DNA of 64,000 nt from positions 524,692-588,691 of the forward strand of contig NC_044917.1 in the NCBI RefSeq assembly GCF_003576645.1, given 5' to 3'. Numbering within the stretch: position 1 is the stretch's first letter; each line of letters opens with the position of its first letter. Origin of the DNA: Ipomoea triloba (Eukaryota > Streptophyta > Magnoliopsida > Solanales > Convolvulaceae). Shown piece after piece: positions 1-10,500 of the stretch. Both the position numbers and the translations under genes were made by a program. The notes below the pieces were generated by a model. That model searched no databases, had not been told where the DNA came from, and saw only the letters and a program-made list of their open reading frames with translations.

Positions 1-470
1 TGTTACTAATAGATTACCCGTGCGATGCACGGATTAATTTTTATATTATATATTTAAATAATAAAAATTAAAGGTGAAGTTATAAATAATACTTCCTCCG
101 TCCTATTTTACCTGTTTTACTTTGCTTTTTAATTTGTCCCAAAATAGTGTCCTCTTTCTAAAATTGAACATAACTATCATTCTACATTTTCCAATTTACC
201 CTTTGACTTTTCAACTTTTTAGAGCATTAATAAGACAAGTACAATTGTACTTTGTACAAATTACACTTACTTTTAAAGGGCAAAATTGAAAAGTTAATAT
301 CATTTTTTATGTTGCATTAAAATCCGTGCAAAAAAGTAAATGAGACAAACAATTAGGGACGAAGGGAGTATAATATTTGAGAATGTATGTTTATTTATTT
401 GATTATAAGATCAATGTAAAAGTATCAATAATATATGACTCTTTTTTTTTTGGAAATATATATGACTCAT
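1..470. repeat. Dispersed repeat, copy 1, interrupted by a MITE
   Basis: The repeat carries a short palindromic motif (ACCCGTGCGATGCACGG, 16-32) followed by AT-rich sequence. The same order of motifs recurs at 784-1290: the palindrome, then a stretch like GGTGAAGTTATAAATAA, then TAATATTTGA and a tail ending in ATTATAAGAT. Here the last two parts are separated by a Stowaway-like MITE at 90-370. I do not recognise the family, and the outer borders are estimated. Confidence 0.55.
90..370. mobile_element. Stowaway-like MITE
   Basis: The left end TACTTCCTCCGTCCT and the right end (reverse complement TACTCCCTTCGTCCC) form an imperfect terminal inverted repeat with TA at each border, which is the plant Stowaway/Mariner MITE signature. 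It is 281 bp, AT-rich and has no coding capacity. It lies inside another repeat (copy 1 at 1-470). Confidence 0.8.
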
Positions 471-783
471 TTGATTGCATTTATTTTAAAAAATTTACTA
501 TATAATATGATTTATATAACTTGTGATGACGATTTTATAGGTGTTTTTTTAATAACTTGTGAGGACTATTTTGTGGCTCTTATTTTTATTATTCACCCCT
601 ATATATACACTATCCACCTTATTAGCAAACATACAAGATTTGTTTAATACAATATAAAGGATTTGACTTTGTAAAATATTTAATAGTATTTATAATGATT
701 TATAATATTTTCTATATTTGGAAAGAAACATCCTAAAATCATTGATAAAACATAAAATACACATGTGGTATATATACTTATAG

Positions 784-1136
784 TAAATTACCCGTGTGAT
801 GCACGAATAAACTTTATATATATAGGGTAGAGTTCAGGTGCGGCCGCACCACTATGTATACAAATATACACCACTCAATGTTAGAAAATGCATCACACAA
901 ATATGCATCGTTAAGTACGCATCACCAAAAAACACACCACTAGATATGCAAATATACACCACACAGTGTTAGCAAATGCACCATTAGGGCGGGAGAGTTA
1001 TTGTGCATTATTTTGGATGTGTGGTGTATTTTGTATATTTTCATTATGGTGCGTTTTCTAACATTGAGTGGTGCATTTTCTAACATTGAGTGGTGTGAAC
1101 CGCATCGACCGCACGGGAAGGCGCGACCACATTCGA

Positions 1137-1173
<37 letters not shown>

Positions 1174-1290
1174 ATTGATGATGAAATTATAAACAATTCT
1201 AATATTTGAAAGTGTACATTTATTTGAAATTATAAGATTTGTATATTAGTGTTGAAATTGATTACTTAAAATTTTTATTAGGAAATGTCT
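784..1290. repeat. Dispersed repeat, copy 2, interrupted by a foldback element
   Basis: This is a second copy of the repeat at 1-470, in the same orientation. It has a diverged palindrome (ACCCGTGTGATGCACGA, 790-806), then GATGAAATTATAAACAA near 1178 and TAATATTTGAAAGTG at 1200. Its interior is split by a different insertion (826-1165). Borders are estimated. Confidence 0.5.
826..1165. mobile_element. Foldback/MITE-like element with internal inverted repeats
   Basis: A 24-bp segment at 869-892 (CACCACTCAATGTTAGAAAA plus TGCA) recurs exactly as its reverse complement at 1072-1095, and most of it again at 1051-1073. The outer arms are GC-rich (GGTGCGGCCGCACC near 837, and an arm ending in GCGCGACCACATTCG near 1120). 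An AC dinucleotide tract (1138-1162) follows. There is no coding sequence. It is probably a non-autonomous DNA element; the family is unknown. Confidence 0.6.
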
Positions 1291-4200
1291 AAACAAAAAT
1301 TAGAAGGAAGAGCATGGCTAATTGATACTATTTTAAATAAAATAAATAATTTATAATCAAATGAAAAAAATCTCTATGTTGAGTACCATAGTCAGATTAA
1401 AGTGTTAAATGCAGGTTAGTAATATGGGTGTAATATATGTATGTTTATTTTTCTTTAATTACCCATTGTAATATGTGTATGTTTAATTAACTTCTTATAT
1501 AGGCAGAAAAATTTATCCTTAATTTCAATAAAAATGAGGACATTTTATTATGATTATTATATGGTAATAAGGAGTATATATTATTCTTAATTAATATTAT
1601 GCTAATTATGGCGTCCATGGCTATGTTTGGCAAACCTAGCTGAAAAAGTAGCTGAAAGCTGAAAAGTAGCCGAAAGTTGAAAAGCTATAAGTTCGAAGTT
1701 TAAATCCGAAGAGCTGTTAATATTATTCTTATTCTATCATATAATAATAATAAATAATAAATTCTATCATAATAATTACTAATAATGAATCACAACTAAA
1801 TTCTATCATAATAATTACCATAATCACTAATTATCATTATCATAATTGCTAATTTTACAATCAATAATTAATATTATTCTATCATAATAATAATAATTAC
1901 CATATTACTAAAATATCCATATGCTTGAGTAGGAAAACTTTGGAGGAGGATATTATTTTATATATAGTAAGATTAGAACATAAACATCGATGCTAATCAG
2001 CAATATATAACTATCTAATATTGCATATCAAATTAAAAAAATTTCGTATAGCATTTGATACTTTCACTAGTGAGAGAGTATCTTTTGACCTTCAATTACA
2101 TTAATAATTTACTTATTATTTGTTAGATTATATCATATTAATATTTAATACAATATTTATTTATGGAATAATGAGAATTGAAATTTGTGAAATTAACTTC
2201 TAGTAATTTTGATTGATTATTAAATTTGTTTTTTCTTTCTAAAATGTTGAATACTTAATCCCAAAGGGCCCCATATCCGCCAAACAGAGCATATGCGAAA
2301 GATATAAATCATGTAACTCAATTTAACACAGAGACTAAATTTTTACTTAATGTACAATGAGCTTCTTTGTTCTGAAAGGTTACTCTTACACGATTAGTTG
2401 GTGAAACTTTGTCCTAATTTATTTATTAATGAGAATTGAATTATGAATCTGACATGGCAGGTGATTTTTAGCAGCCAGTGTCGCCATGCCTGTTGTATTT
2501 GTGTCCAAGTTTCCAGCCGGATTCCCTGCCTCCTCATTTTCCGTTGCGGAAACTAATATATAAATAATAAATTCACAGATATTAAAACTCTTTGCATGTA
2601 TTTATATTAAACTCACACCATGCTTATTCGTTGAAAAATATTTGAAACTATAATGATTTTAAACCATTAAATTAAGTCTAAAAAATATTAACTTATATAT
2701 ATTTTTTGATAAATCATAGCCACTTAAATACGATCCCATCAAAGTAATTCAAATAATTAATCAATTAACGTTTAATCTTATTTTTGAGCATAAAGTGGAA
2801 CCCACACCTCTTGCAGCAACTCTGGAAGCTATAAAACTTGAAAGAATACGTGAAGTAGTACTCTTCCTCAGTTCCACTTTGTTCATTTTTCCAACTTTTT
2901 TTTTTTCTTTTTCATTTTTCCTTTTGCCTTCATTTCAAAGTTTAAACCTCCATTATTAGTGCTTTTCTACCCCCTCTAATCACATGTTATTATATTCCTT
3001 AACCCACGTTTAAGAACAACGATTACGTACAACTTGACAATCTCAGACTAACGGCCCTGATGATAGTCAGGTGTTGCTTAAAAAGTTTTACCTTTTAATC
3101 TTTGATTAGACTCTATTAGCCTAATGTATGTTGAATTCACAAAATAAATTTTAAACTCTTAATATTCAAATACAACAATCATACTACTCCTACATTATCA
3201 TCCTCTTCGTCATTACTAAATTCAAACATTTGTTAACGTGAGATAAAGTAAAGGTGGGGGTATGCTGGGAAGATGTTTAGCACGTGACAAAGTTGAATGG
3301 GTATTGTCAGATATCATGTGAGACTCTTTTAATCATCCATGTTCACTTCTACCGAATTCTACATTGTTTTTTCCAGCAAATAATATAAAAGGAATTATCT
3401 TGCAAGCTACTACCCTCACTCCTCTTTCAATCGTTATACCGTGGACCATAGTCACAAAACGTCATCGTTTCAATAAGTGAAAAAAAACGACTTTCGTAAA
3501 TCTTCATAACTGATACTACAATTCATCTCAAATGATATTGTGTTGTAAGAGAACTGCAGTTGCACGAAATAGATGCTATTTGATCCATCTTTTTTTATTA
3601 ATCAAAACGACGTCGTTTTGTTACGCGGTCCATAGTAAAATTTGTGCTCCTCTTTTATTGATGTTTTCTATGGGTAATAACCGAGCTATTGTTGGAGAAG
3701 CATTTTTACTGCCGATAGTATGGTTACTTTGGGTGGTCCAATTCATGTTGTGGGCCTCAATTCAAGGTTTCATATGGGCCTTTCTATTGGTCTCAACTGT
3801 TTGCGTGAAGCCATGTATCCTTAAAGAACATTGTGTGTATATATACATATATTGATATACTTTTGTTTCTACATTTATATGACGAGCCCATAGCAATCAA
3901 AGTGATAGAAGATACGGCATTTATTTATTTTTTGCAACATCTACATCATCTTCTATAACATGGGCTTTGGCACTACATGGCCAAAGGTTTGTTTCATATG
4001 TGTGTGCATAGTATTAAGAATTTTTGTTTCAAAAAACCAAAAGTTTGATTACTGTTAACACTCTTTTAATGAAGTTTATCATACATAATATTTTTAATAT
4101 GGTTATCTCTCATGTATTATCTATAGATTATTACATAAGAGTTGGATTCACCTAATATACACCCTCGAGCATTGAGTTTGTGGGTTAAACACAATAACAA

Positions 4201-4364
4201 GTTTAAACGAGGCACATAGTCAGGTATTGAATGTGGATTTCCTTTACCAAAACTTATTTTAAATTACAAATAAGCTATATGTTTTGTTTGATAAAACATA
4301 CGTAACTTGAAATAATTGTTTATTTTGAAACATTATTTTAAGTAGCGTTTCAAATATAAGTTAG
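1291..4364. other. AT-rich intergenic spacer
   Basis: I see no supported gene here. The stretch is AT-rich, with simple ATT/AAT tracts at 1735-1910. It also holds a longer open frame at 3532-3855 that shows no recognisable family or codon bias. Confidence 0.6.
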
Positions 4365-4627
4365 TACTACCTCCGTCCCAAAATGGTTGTTTGGTTCGTT
4401 TAACGAGGCTTGACTGAAGTAATTTTTAATCCAATTTTTCATATTATTAAATTTAGCATCAATATATAAAATTTATATATTTAGAAACTACATTAAAATT
4501 ACTATTAAACACAAAAAAATTAAATTTAAAAATAATAAAAAATTACTAAAGAAAATACGCAAAGAAGGAAGAGTTAGTTTGACCAATGAATAGTAAATAT
4601 GACAGGTAAAATGAGAGAGAGGGAGTA
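4365..4627. mobile_element. Stowaway-like MITE
   Basis: The left end TACTACCTCCGTCCC pairs with the right end GAGAGGGAGTA (reverse complement TACTCCCTCTC) over about 263 bp of AT-rich non-coding DNA. The CTCCGTCCC end resembles that of the MITE at 90-370, so both belong to the same broad class. The right inverted repeat is more diverged. Confidence 0.7.
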
Positions 4628-4852
4628 ATTACTAATTTGTAAGCTTTAATCTTTAAGCTAGCTTTTAAGTAATGTATGGCATCTTGTAAACTTTTTTGCT
4701 TATTTCAATTATTAATTAAAAACCAACAAAAATTTACATTTGCAGTTTTGCACACCCTTATCCAAATGCACAATTGTACATATTAGTATTCTTATGTTTC
4801 CAAACACTATAGTATATAGTTTATAACTAATCATATGTATTTGTTTCAAATG

Positions 4853-5195
4853 ATTTAAAAGGCAAATGAAAATATTAGAGAATAAATAATAAGGGTAGAA
4901 TCGAGACGCATGCAAAAACCATAATGATGGTGTCTCTCTGCCCCAGCCAAACATCCCATGCTTTTTCTTTTTGTAGGCTTCCGATTCCATTCCTGCCCTC
5001 CATGGCTCCCCACAATTACAATATCGCATTTGATGGATTATAAATTGAAGTTTAGCCATGGTGAGAGAGAAAGGCGATGAAGAAGACCGATTTCTGGGCA
5101 ATTCCCGTTCGGCGAGAAGCTCCGATCTTTACCGGAATTTCATGCTTTCAGTCTTCGATTCATTCGATGTCTCATATCCGAAGGTTTGGTGTAAT
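4853..5195 (+). repeat. Upstream duplicate of the HD-ZIP III promoter and leader
   Basis: Two blocks here match the region just upstream of the HD-ZIP III gene in the same order and orientation. Block 1 (about 4856-4995) matches 6313-6450 and includes AAAAGGCAAATGAAAATAT, GGGTAGAATCGAG and CGCATGCAAAAACCA. Block 2 (about 5060-5190) matches 6955-7081 and includes GATTTCTGGG, AAGCTCCGATCTTTACC and AAGGTTTGGTG. The nearer copy has about 500 bp of extra sequence between the blocks. This upstream copy has no HD-ZIP III coding exon behind it. It may be an alternative promoter and first exon, or the remnant of a partial tandem duplication. Confidence 0.75.
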
Positions 5196-5213
5196 TTTCC
5201 TGTTGCACTCTAA
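5058..5213 (+). promoter_or_regulatory. Short open frame in the duplicated leader (51 codons)
   Basis: ATG at 5058 opens a 51-aa frame beginning MVREKGDEEDRFLGN. A second overlapping frame starts at 5077 (MKKTDFWA...). The nearer leader copy keeps similar amino acids in both frames (DEERFLGLS, and MKKDFWAF from 6992), although its first frame has lost the upstream ATG. I do not recognise the peptide. It may simply reflect nucleotide similarity in a leader exon ending at the conserved AAG|GTTTGGTG. Confidence 0.35.
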
Positions 5214-5572
5214 GTGTTCGACTTTATGTTTAAAAGAAAGGGAATATACGTATTTTGCGTGCGTACATGGTAAATGAAGAGTAGAGGGATGATTGGTGTG
5301 GATTTTGAAGCTGCGGCAAAACATACTCAGATGACAGAGATGGATATGACGTTGATGATGATGGTGGTGGGTAGAAAGAGCCGATGATTGATTGTGGGCC
5401 ATGTCTTTGTAGTTGATAGGCCCTTGTCGTTGGGCCGACAAAGGCCCAATCATTCCCTCTCTGCCCCAAGCCTACCCAACACCCTCCATCCCATTCTCTT
5501 TGATTTTCAATTTTGATTATACCACAACTATAATAATAATAATATAAGTTTTAACTACAAACTTAAGGCCAA

Positions 5573-5690
5573 AGACCTTGTGGTCTAGTGGCACCCGGTG
5601 TCTTAATTTACACTCTCACATGGATAATAAGAGTGGGTTCAAGTCTCAGTTAAGGTATTATTTTGCATAGTTATTAATATCGTTTTTTTT
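5573..5690 (+). mobile_element. tRNA-derived SINE-like copy
   Basis: A pol III box A-like motif TGGTCTAGTGGCAC (5581-5594) is followed about 40 bp later by a box B-like GGGTTCAAGTCTC (5635-5647), the arrangement of a tRNA-derived SINE head. A related copy lies at 51391-51446 on the minus strand. It does not fold as a complete tRNA gene. The 3' end is not defined. Confidence 0.6.
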
Positions 5691-6299
5691 AAAGTCAAAT
5701 AAAAAATACATCTAAATATTTCTAAGAATTTTTGTGTCTAATTTAAGGCACAAGACAAAATAAATAAGTATTTATTAAAGTTATAGTAATAACATTTGCC
5801 AAAGATTGTAGGATTCGTTCACTTGCATGAATTAGACACATAAGGTATCAACTCTTGTTACCCACCACCATCATCATCGTTCGTTGTACATTATATCACG
5901 TAATACCTTAACAATACATGTTCAATTTTTTTTGGACTCCACTGTATACCATACTCATTTAGTACATTTCTCATGTACCTCGAGCCCCACATGCAAAAAA
6001 AAAAGGCAATCAACCACGTAATTGGTAAATGGTAATTAAATTGCTTAGATATTTTAATTATTGATTGTGAGGTTGCAAACTTTCACTTATTTTTCATAGA
6101 TTATTGGTTGATTACAACTAGTTTGAACATTAAAAGTTTAATAAACATACCAGCTGGCGAGACTTGATCTCTGATTTTTTTTTTTAATTTTATTTTGTGA
6201 TTAACTGAATTGTTCATGCGAACATTATTACGATGGTTAAGGGTTATTAATGAAATATACGTGACCAAAGTATACACTTGGTGAGTAATTGTATGTATT

Positions 6300-7523
6300 T
6301 ATTTGTTTATATAAAAGGCAAATGAAAATATAAAAGAGAAAAAACAAGAAGGGTAGAATCGAGGCGCATGCAAAAACCACAATGATGGTGTCTCTCTGCC
6401 CCACGCCAAACATCCCATGCTTTTCTTTTTGCAGGCTTCCGATTCTCTCCTTCCCTTCCCATTCTTACCCTCCTTTCATCCCCATAATTACATTGCAAGA
6501 GAACCCATACAAGAAAACTGCAAGGCAAAGGGGCATTTTGGTCCGGGCAGAACAAAAATGAAATATGTACCCAAATCTGGCTTCTGCTCACCACAGTCTG
6601 ACACTAGAGATAGTATCCAATACTCCATAGCCTATAAGCCAAAGAAACCTCATTGACCACTCAAAATCAAGCTCTACTCTGCACTTCACCTCACACAACC
6701 CAAGCTCAAAAGTAAACCAAATTCACCTCTCACTTTACTCTTCTTCGCCCCTACCTCTCTCTCTTTTCTCTCCACAGAATCCATGGTTTATCTCTTGGTG
6801 ACTTAAATTTATTACCTTTCTCTATTTTACTCAAAACCCATTCATTGCATCAACCCAAGATCCACTCCTCCTCAACATCACCATCACCACACTTCCTCCT
6901 ATCTGTCTTCAGGTCTGTGCATGTATGTAGGACGGACTGTGCATGAAAGCAAGTGCGAGAGAGAAGATATGATGGAGGATAGCATCAAACGATGAAGAAA
7001 GATTTCTGGGCCTTTCTCATTCGGCTCAAAGCTCCGATCTTTACCAGAGTTTCATGTCTTCGAGATCCAAAGGTTTGGTGTTGAGAAAGTGGAATTATAT
7101 TAGGGAAAATGATGGTTGGTTATGTGGGAGTTGAAATATAATATTAAGGGCTGTCTCACTGTCTGTGGTTTTGGAAGTTGGGAAAAGTACATATCTGATG
7201 GTTGTTTGGGGGCTCTGAAATCGTGAGGTTTAGTATAGTTGCCTTGTGCTTGGTGAGGGGATAGCGCCGTCCCGGTTCAGTAATTGCCTGTCCACATTTT
7301 GTTCACCTTCAATGTCAATTAAATACAGTGGTACCTTATCTCTGTAGTGTTATTTATTTCAAGAAACTGAGCTCAAAAAGATTCAGAGACATTTTCATCA
7401 ATTTCAGATATAGTGTTTATGGTTAGAAGGTTTGGGGTTTGATTTCTGAATAAGTGAACACTTTTTCTGGAAGTTTTGATTTCTGTGTAAACGGAAGGGG
7501 GGTTGAGGTTTTGAGGAAACAAG
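6300..7523 (+). promoter_or_regulatory. HD-ZIP III promoter and long 5' leader
   Basis: A TATA-like CCTATAAGCC lies near 6629, followed by pyrimidine-rich leader sequence (6660-6780). Several upstream ATGs follow: a 7-codon uORF at 6783-6806 and a 30-aa uORF at 6992-7084 (MKKDFWAF...). The sequence AAG|GTTTGGTG near 7073 looks like a 5' splice site, and candidate acceptors lie near 7328-7348, so a leader intron is likely. Long leaders with uORFs are plausible for this tightly controlled family, but the exact transcript needs RNA evidence. Confidence 0.55.
6992..7084 (+). promoter_or_regulatory. uORF in the HD-ZIP III leader
   Basis: This is a 30-codon frame with its own ATG and TGA, beginning MKKDFWAFLIRLKAPIFT. 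Its counterpart in the upstream leader duplicate begins MKKTDFWAIPVRREAPIFT and continues to 5277. If translated it would lower initiation at the main ATG (7524). If the leader is spliced at 7073, the uORF end would change. Confidence 0.4.
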
Positions 7524-10500
7524 ATGTCAATTTCCTGCAAGGATGGTAAGTCAGCCGTGGACGGCAAATATGTCCGCTACACACCTGAGCAGGTTGAAGC
7601 CCTTGAGAGGGTGTATCATGAGTGCCCCAAACCCAGTTCTATGCGTCGTCAGCAGCTGATTCGTGAATGCCCTATTCTCTCCAATATTGAGCCTAAGCAA
7701 ATCAAAGTTTGGTTTCAAAATCGAAGGTAAAAAAACACCAAAGATTGATTTTTTACTCAGTTTATATGCAAATATTGAATTTTTACTTGTTTGTTCGTGT
7801 TGCTTGCTAGTTGAAATTTCCAGGCTAGTTATCCATTTGTTGGGTTCTGTATGTGTTTTCCTTAAATGTTTCATGATTTTTGTCTTAAGTTGGAATCCTG
7901 GAGTTTGTTATCTGCATCCTATTATTTTCTGTTGCCCATCCCTTACCCCCTTTTAGCCTTTTTAGTTAAGATATGGAGTGTGTCATTTAGTCTTTGTCCC
8001 AAATAGTTGAAATTTTTGCATTCTTGGAATACAGATGCAGGGAGAAACAGAGGAAAGAAGCCTCAAGGCTTCAAGCTGTGAATAGGAAGCTGACAGCTAT
8101 GAACAAACTGTTAATGGAGGAGAATGATAGATTGCAGAAGCAAGTTTCTCAACTGGTGTATGAAAATAGCTATTTCCGTAGGCAAACACAAAGTGTAAGC
8201 CTTTTCTTTAGATATTTACTCAAGGGATTGTTACTTGTTAGTCATTACTAGTGAGTATTTTGGTAGCTCAATAGTGCCTGGATAATTGTATGTGGAGTTT
8301 TAAGCTCAGTAGGTGTGATTTTTCTCCATTGCAGACGGGACTTGCTACGAAGGACACCAGTTGTGAATCAGTGGTGACTAGTGGTCAACACCAGTTGACA
8401 CCTCAGCATCCTCCCAGGGATGCTAGTCCTGCAGGGTTAGTGGGGTTATGGTTATTCGGTCATTTTCTTGAACATTGTGCATTGGACCACTATACTTGTT
8501 TTATGTGTTTGTGGGTGGTTTACAGATTTTTGAATGCCCTTTTGTATTTTCCAGGCTTTTGTCCATTGCAGAAGAGACTTTAACAGAGTTTCTTTCAAAG
8601 GCCACTGGAACTGCTGTTGAGTGGGTCCAAATGCCTGGAATGAAGGTATATCATAACTCTTAAAATAATCAACTTTTTCAGTGTAAATTAAAATATTATA
8701 TAGTTTCTCTTGTTGTGGGTTGAACATGTGTATGGACCTGTGTGTGATGTGTATTTGCTTTCCTTTTATGTACCCTGCTTGTTACCTTGGTCTCATTAGA
8801 CATGATTACGAGACCAAGTGGGATGCCATCAATAAGGCGTTGGCATGTTGCATGGTGGACTTAAAAAACCAGTTGACAACTGTTATGCATTTTACAGTCA
8901 GTTACCTGTTGGGTACAACAATGTGATAATAATTTACCTGAGGGAGAGTAAAAGGGCCATTACTTAAGTGCATTAACTATTGCAGACTGTTTGAGAAGGA
9001 CTTGTACAGTGGCAGTATCAAGAAACCTGTTTACCTCCCTTTGTTTCTTGTCTTTTACTCGCATCATTGTTGATATGTACAAGACGTGTTGCAAATTTAA
9101 TTTCTTTTTTGTTATTTATGAGTAGCCTGGTCCGGATTCCATTGGAATCATTGCTATTTCTCATGGTTGCACTGGCGTGGCAGCAAGAGCTTGTGGCTTA
9201 GTTGGTCTTGAGCCTTCAAGGGTAAGATGATTCCTGACTTTTTTCTACTTCTGGGGGCTAGTATCTTGATGATGGGTATTTGATTGCCAACGCTTTTTCC
9301 AGGTTGCAGAAATCCTCAAGGATCGACCTTCTTGGTACCGAGACTGCCGAGCTGTTGATGTTGTAAATGTGCTGCCAACTGCCAATGGTGGAACCATTGA
9401 ACTTCTATACATGCAGGTAGATAAATCGAAGCCTTTTAGCGTTCCTTCAGTATCACCAATGATAAATTGCCGGACGATCTTATGAAATCTGTTTATGTTT
9501 TAGCTTTATGCTCCAACTACTTTGGCACCTGCTCGTGACTTTTGGTTGTTGCGCTTTACTTCTGTCATGGAAGATGGAAGTCTTGTGGTATGAGATTCAT
9601 CTGGTCCGACATTATCTATATTCCTTGCTCTCGCCATAAACCCCTAATTGTTATTTGGTAAAACATACAGGTATGTGAAAGATCACTCGGTAATGTACAA
9701 AATGGTCCAAGCATGCCACCGGTGCAGAACTTTGTTAGAGCAGAAATGCTGCCGAGTGGGTACTTGATAAGACCCTGTGATGGTGGGGGGTCAATTATCC
9801 ATATTGTAGATCATATGAACGTAGAGGTAAACTTATCTTTCAATTGATTCTACATTCTAACATTCTATGCTGTGTATGTGATCGGAAAATGTATGCCATT
9901 TTGGTGCTTATTAGTTATTATTATTACACTCTTTTATCATTGCTAGGCATGGAGTGTGCCAGAAGTGTTGCGCCCGCTATATGAATCCTCAGCGGTGCTT
10001 GCTCAGAAGACAACAATGGCTGTAAGAGTTTTCTTCTAACTTCTTACTATGATTTACCGGAAGAAAATAACTTATCTACGGAGTATATTATTTCCATTTC
10101 ATTTCAGGCTCTGCGCCAATTGAGACAGATAGCTCAAGAGGTTTCTCAGACTAATGTTACCAACTGGGGAAGGCGACCTGCAGCTTTACGAGCACTGAGC
10201 CATAGATTGAGCAGGTTGAGTAGTATATTTATCTTATCCCCTATCTTTTTGTTGGGTTATTGTTGGTGCTTATAATATTCAGATGCATTTGTTATACAGG
10301 GGTTTTAACGAGGCTCTGAATGGGTTTACTGATGAGGGGTGGTCATTGCTTGGTAACGATGGCATGGATGATGTCACTATCCTTGTTAACTCTTCTCCCG
10401 ACAAACTAATGGGCTTAAACCTCAGCTACACAAATGGATTTACATCTATAAGCAACGCAGTCTTGTGTGCAAAAGCTTCAATGCTTCTGCAGGTAAGCTA

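Noticed and set aside
940..1164. 74-aa minus-strand frame beginning in a Cys-Val run
   Set aside because: The Cys-Val run is only the translated AC microsatellite.
3532..3855. 107-aa open frame
   Set aside because: Hydrophobic, low-complexity translation with no domain, no codon bias and no splice context; a chance frame in AT-rich DNA.
4712..5101. 129-aa minus-strand open frame
   Set aside because: It runs antisense through the duplicated leader. Its similarity to the 6307-6594 frame comes from the nucleotide duplication, not from a conserved protein.
5573..5660. Candidate tRNA gene
   Set aside because: A and B boxes are present, but no acceptor stem or anticodon arm can be formed; it fits a SINE head.
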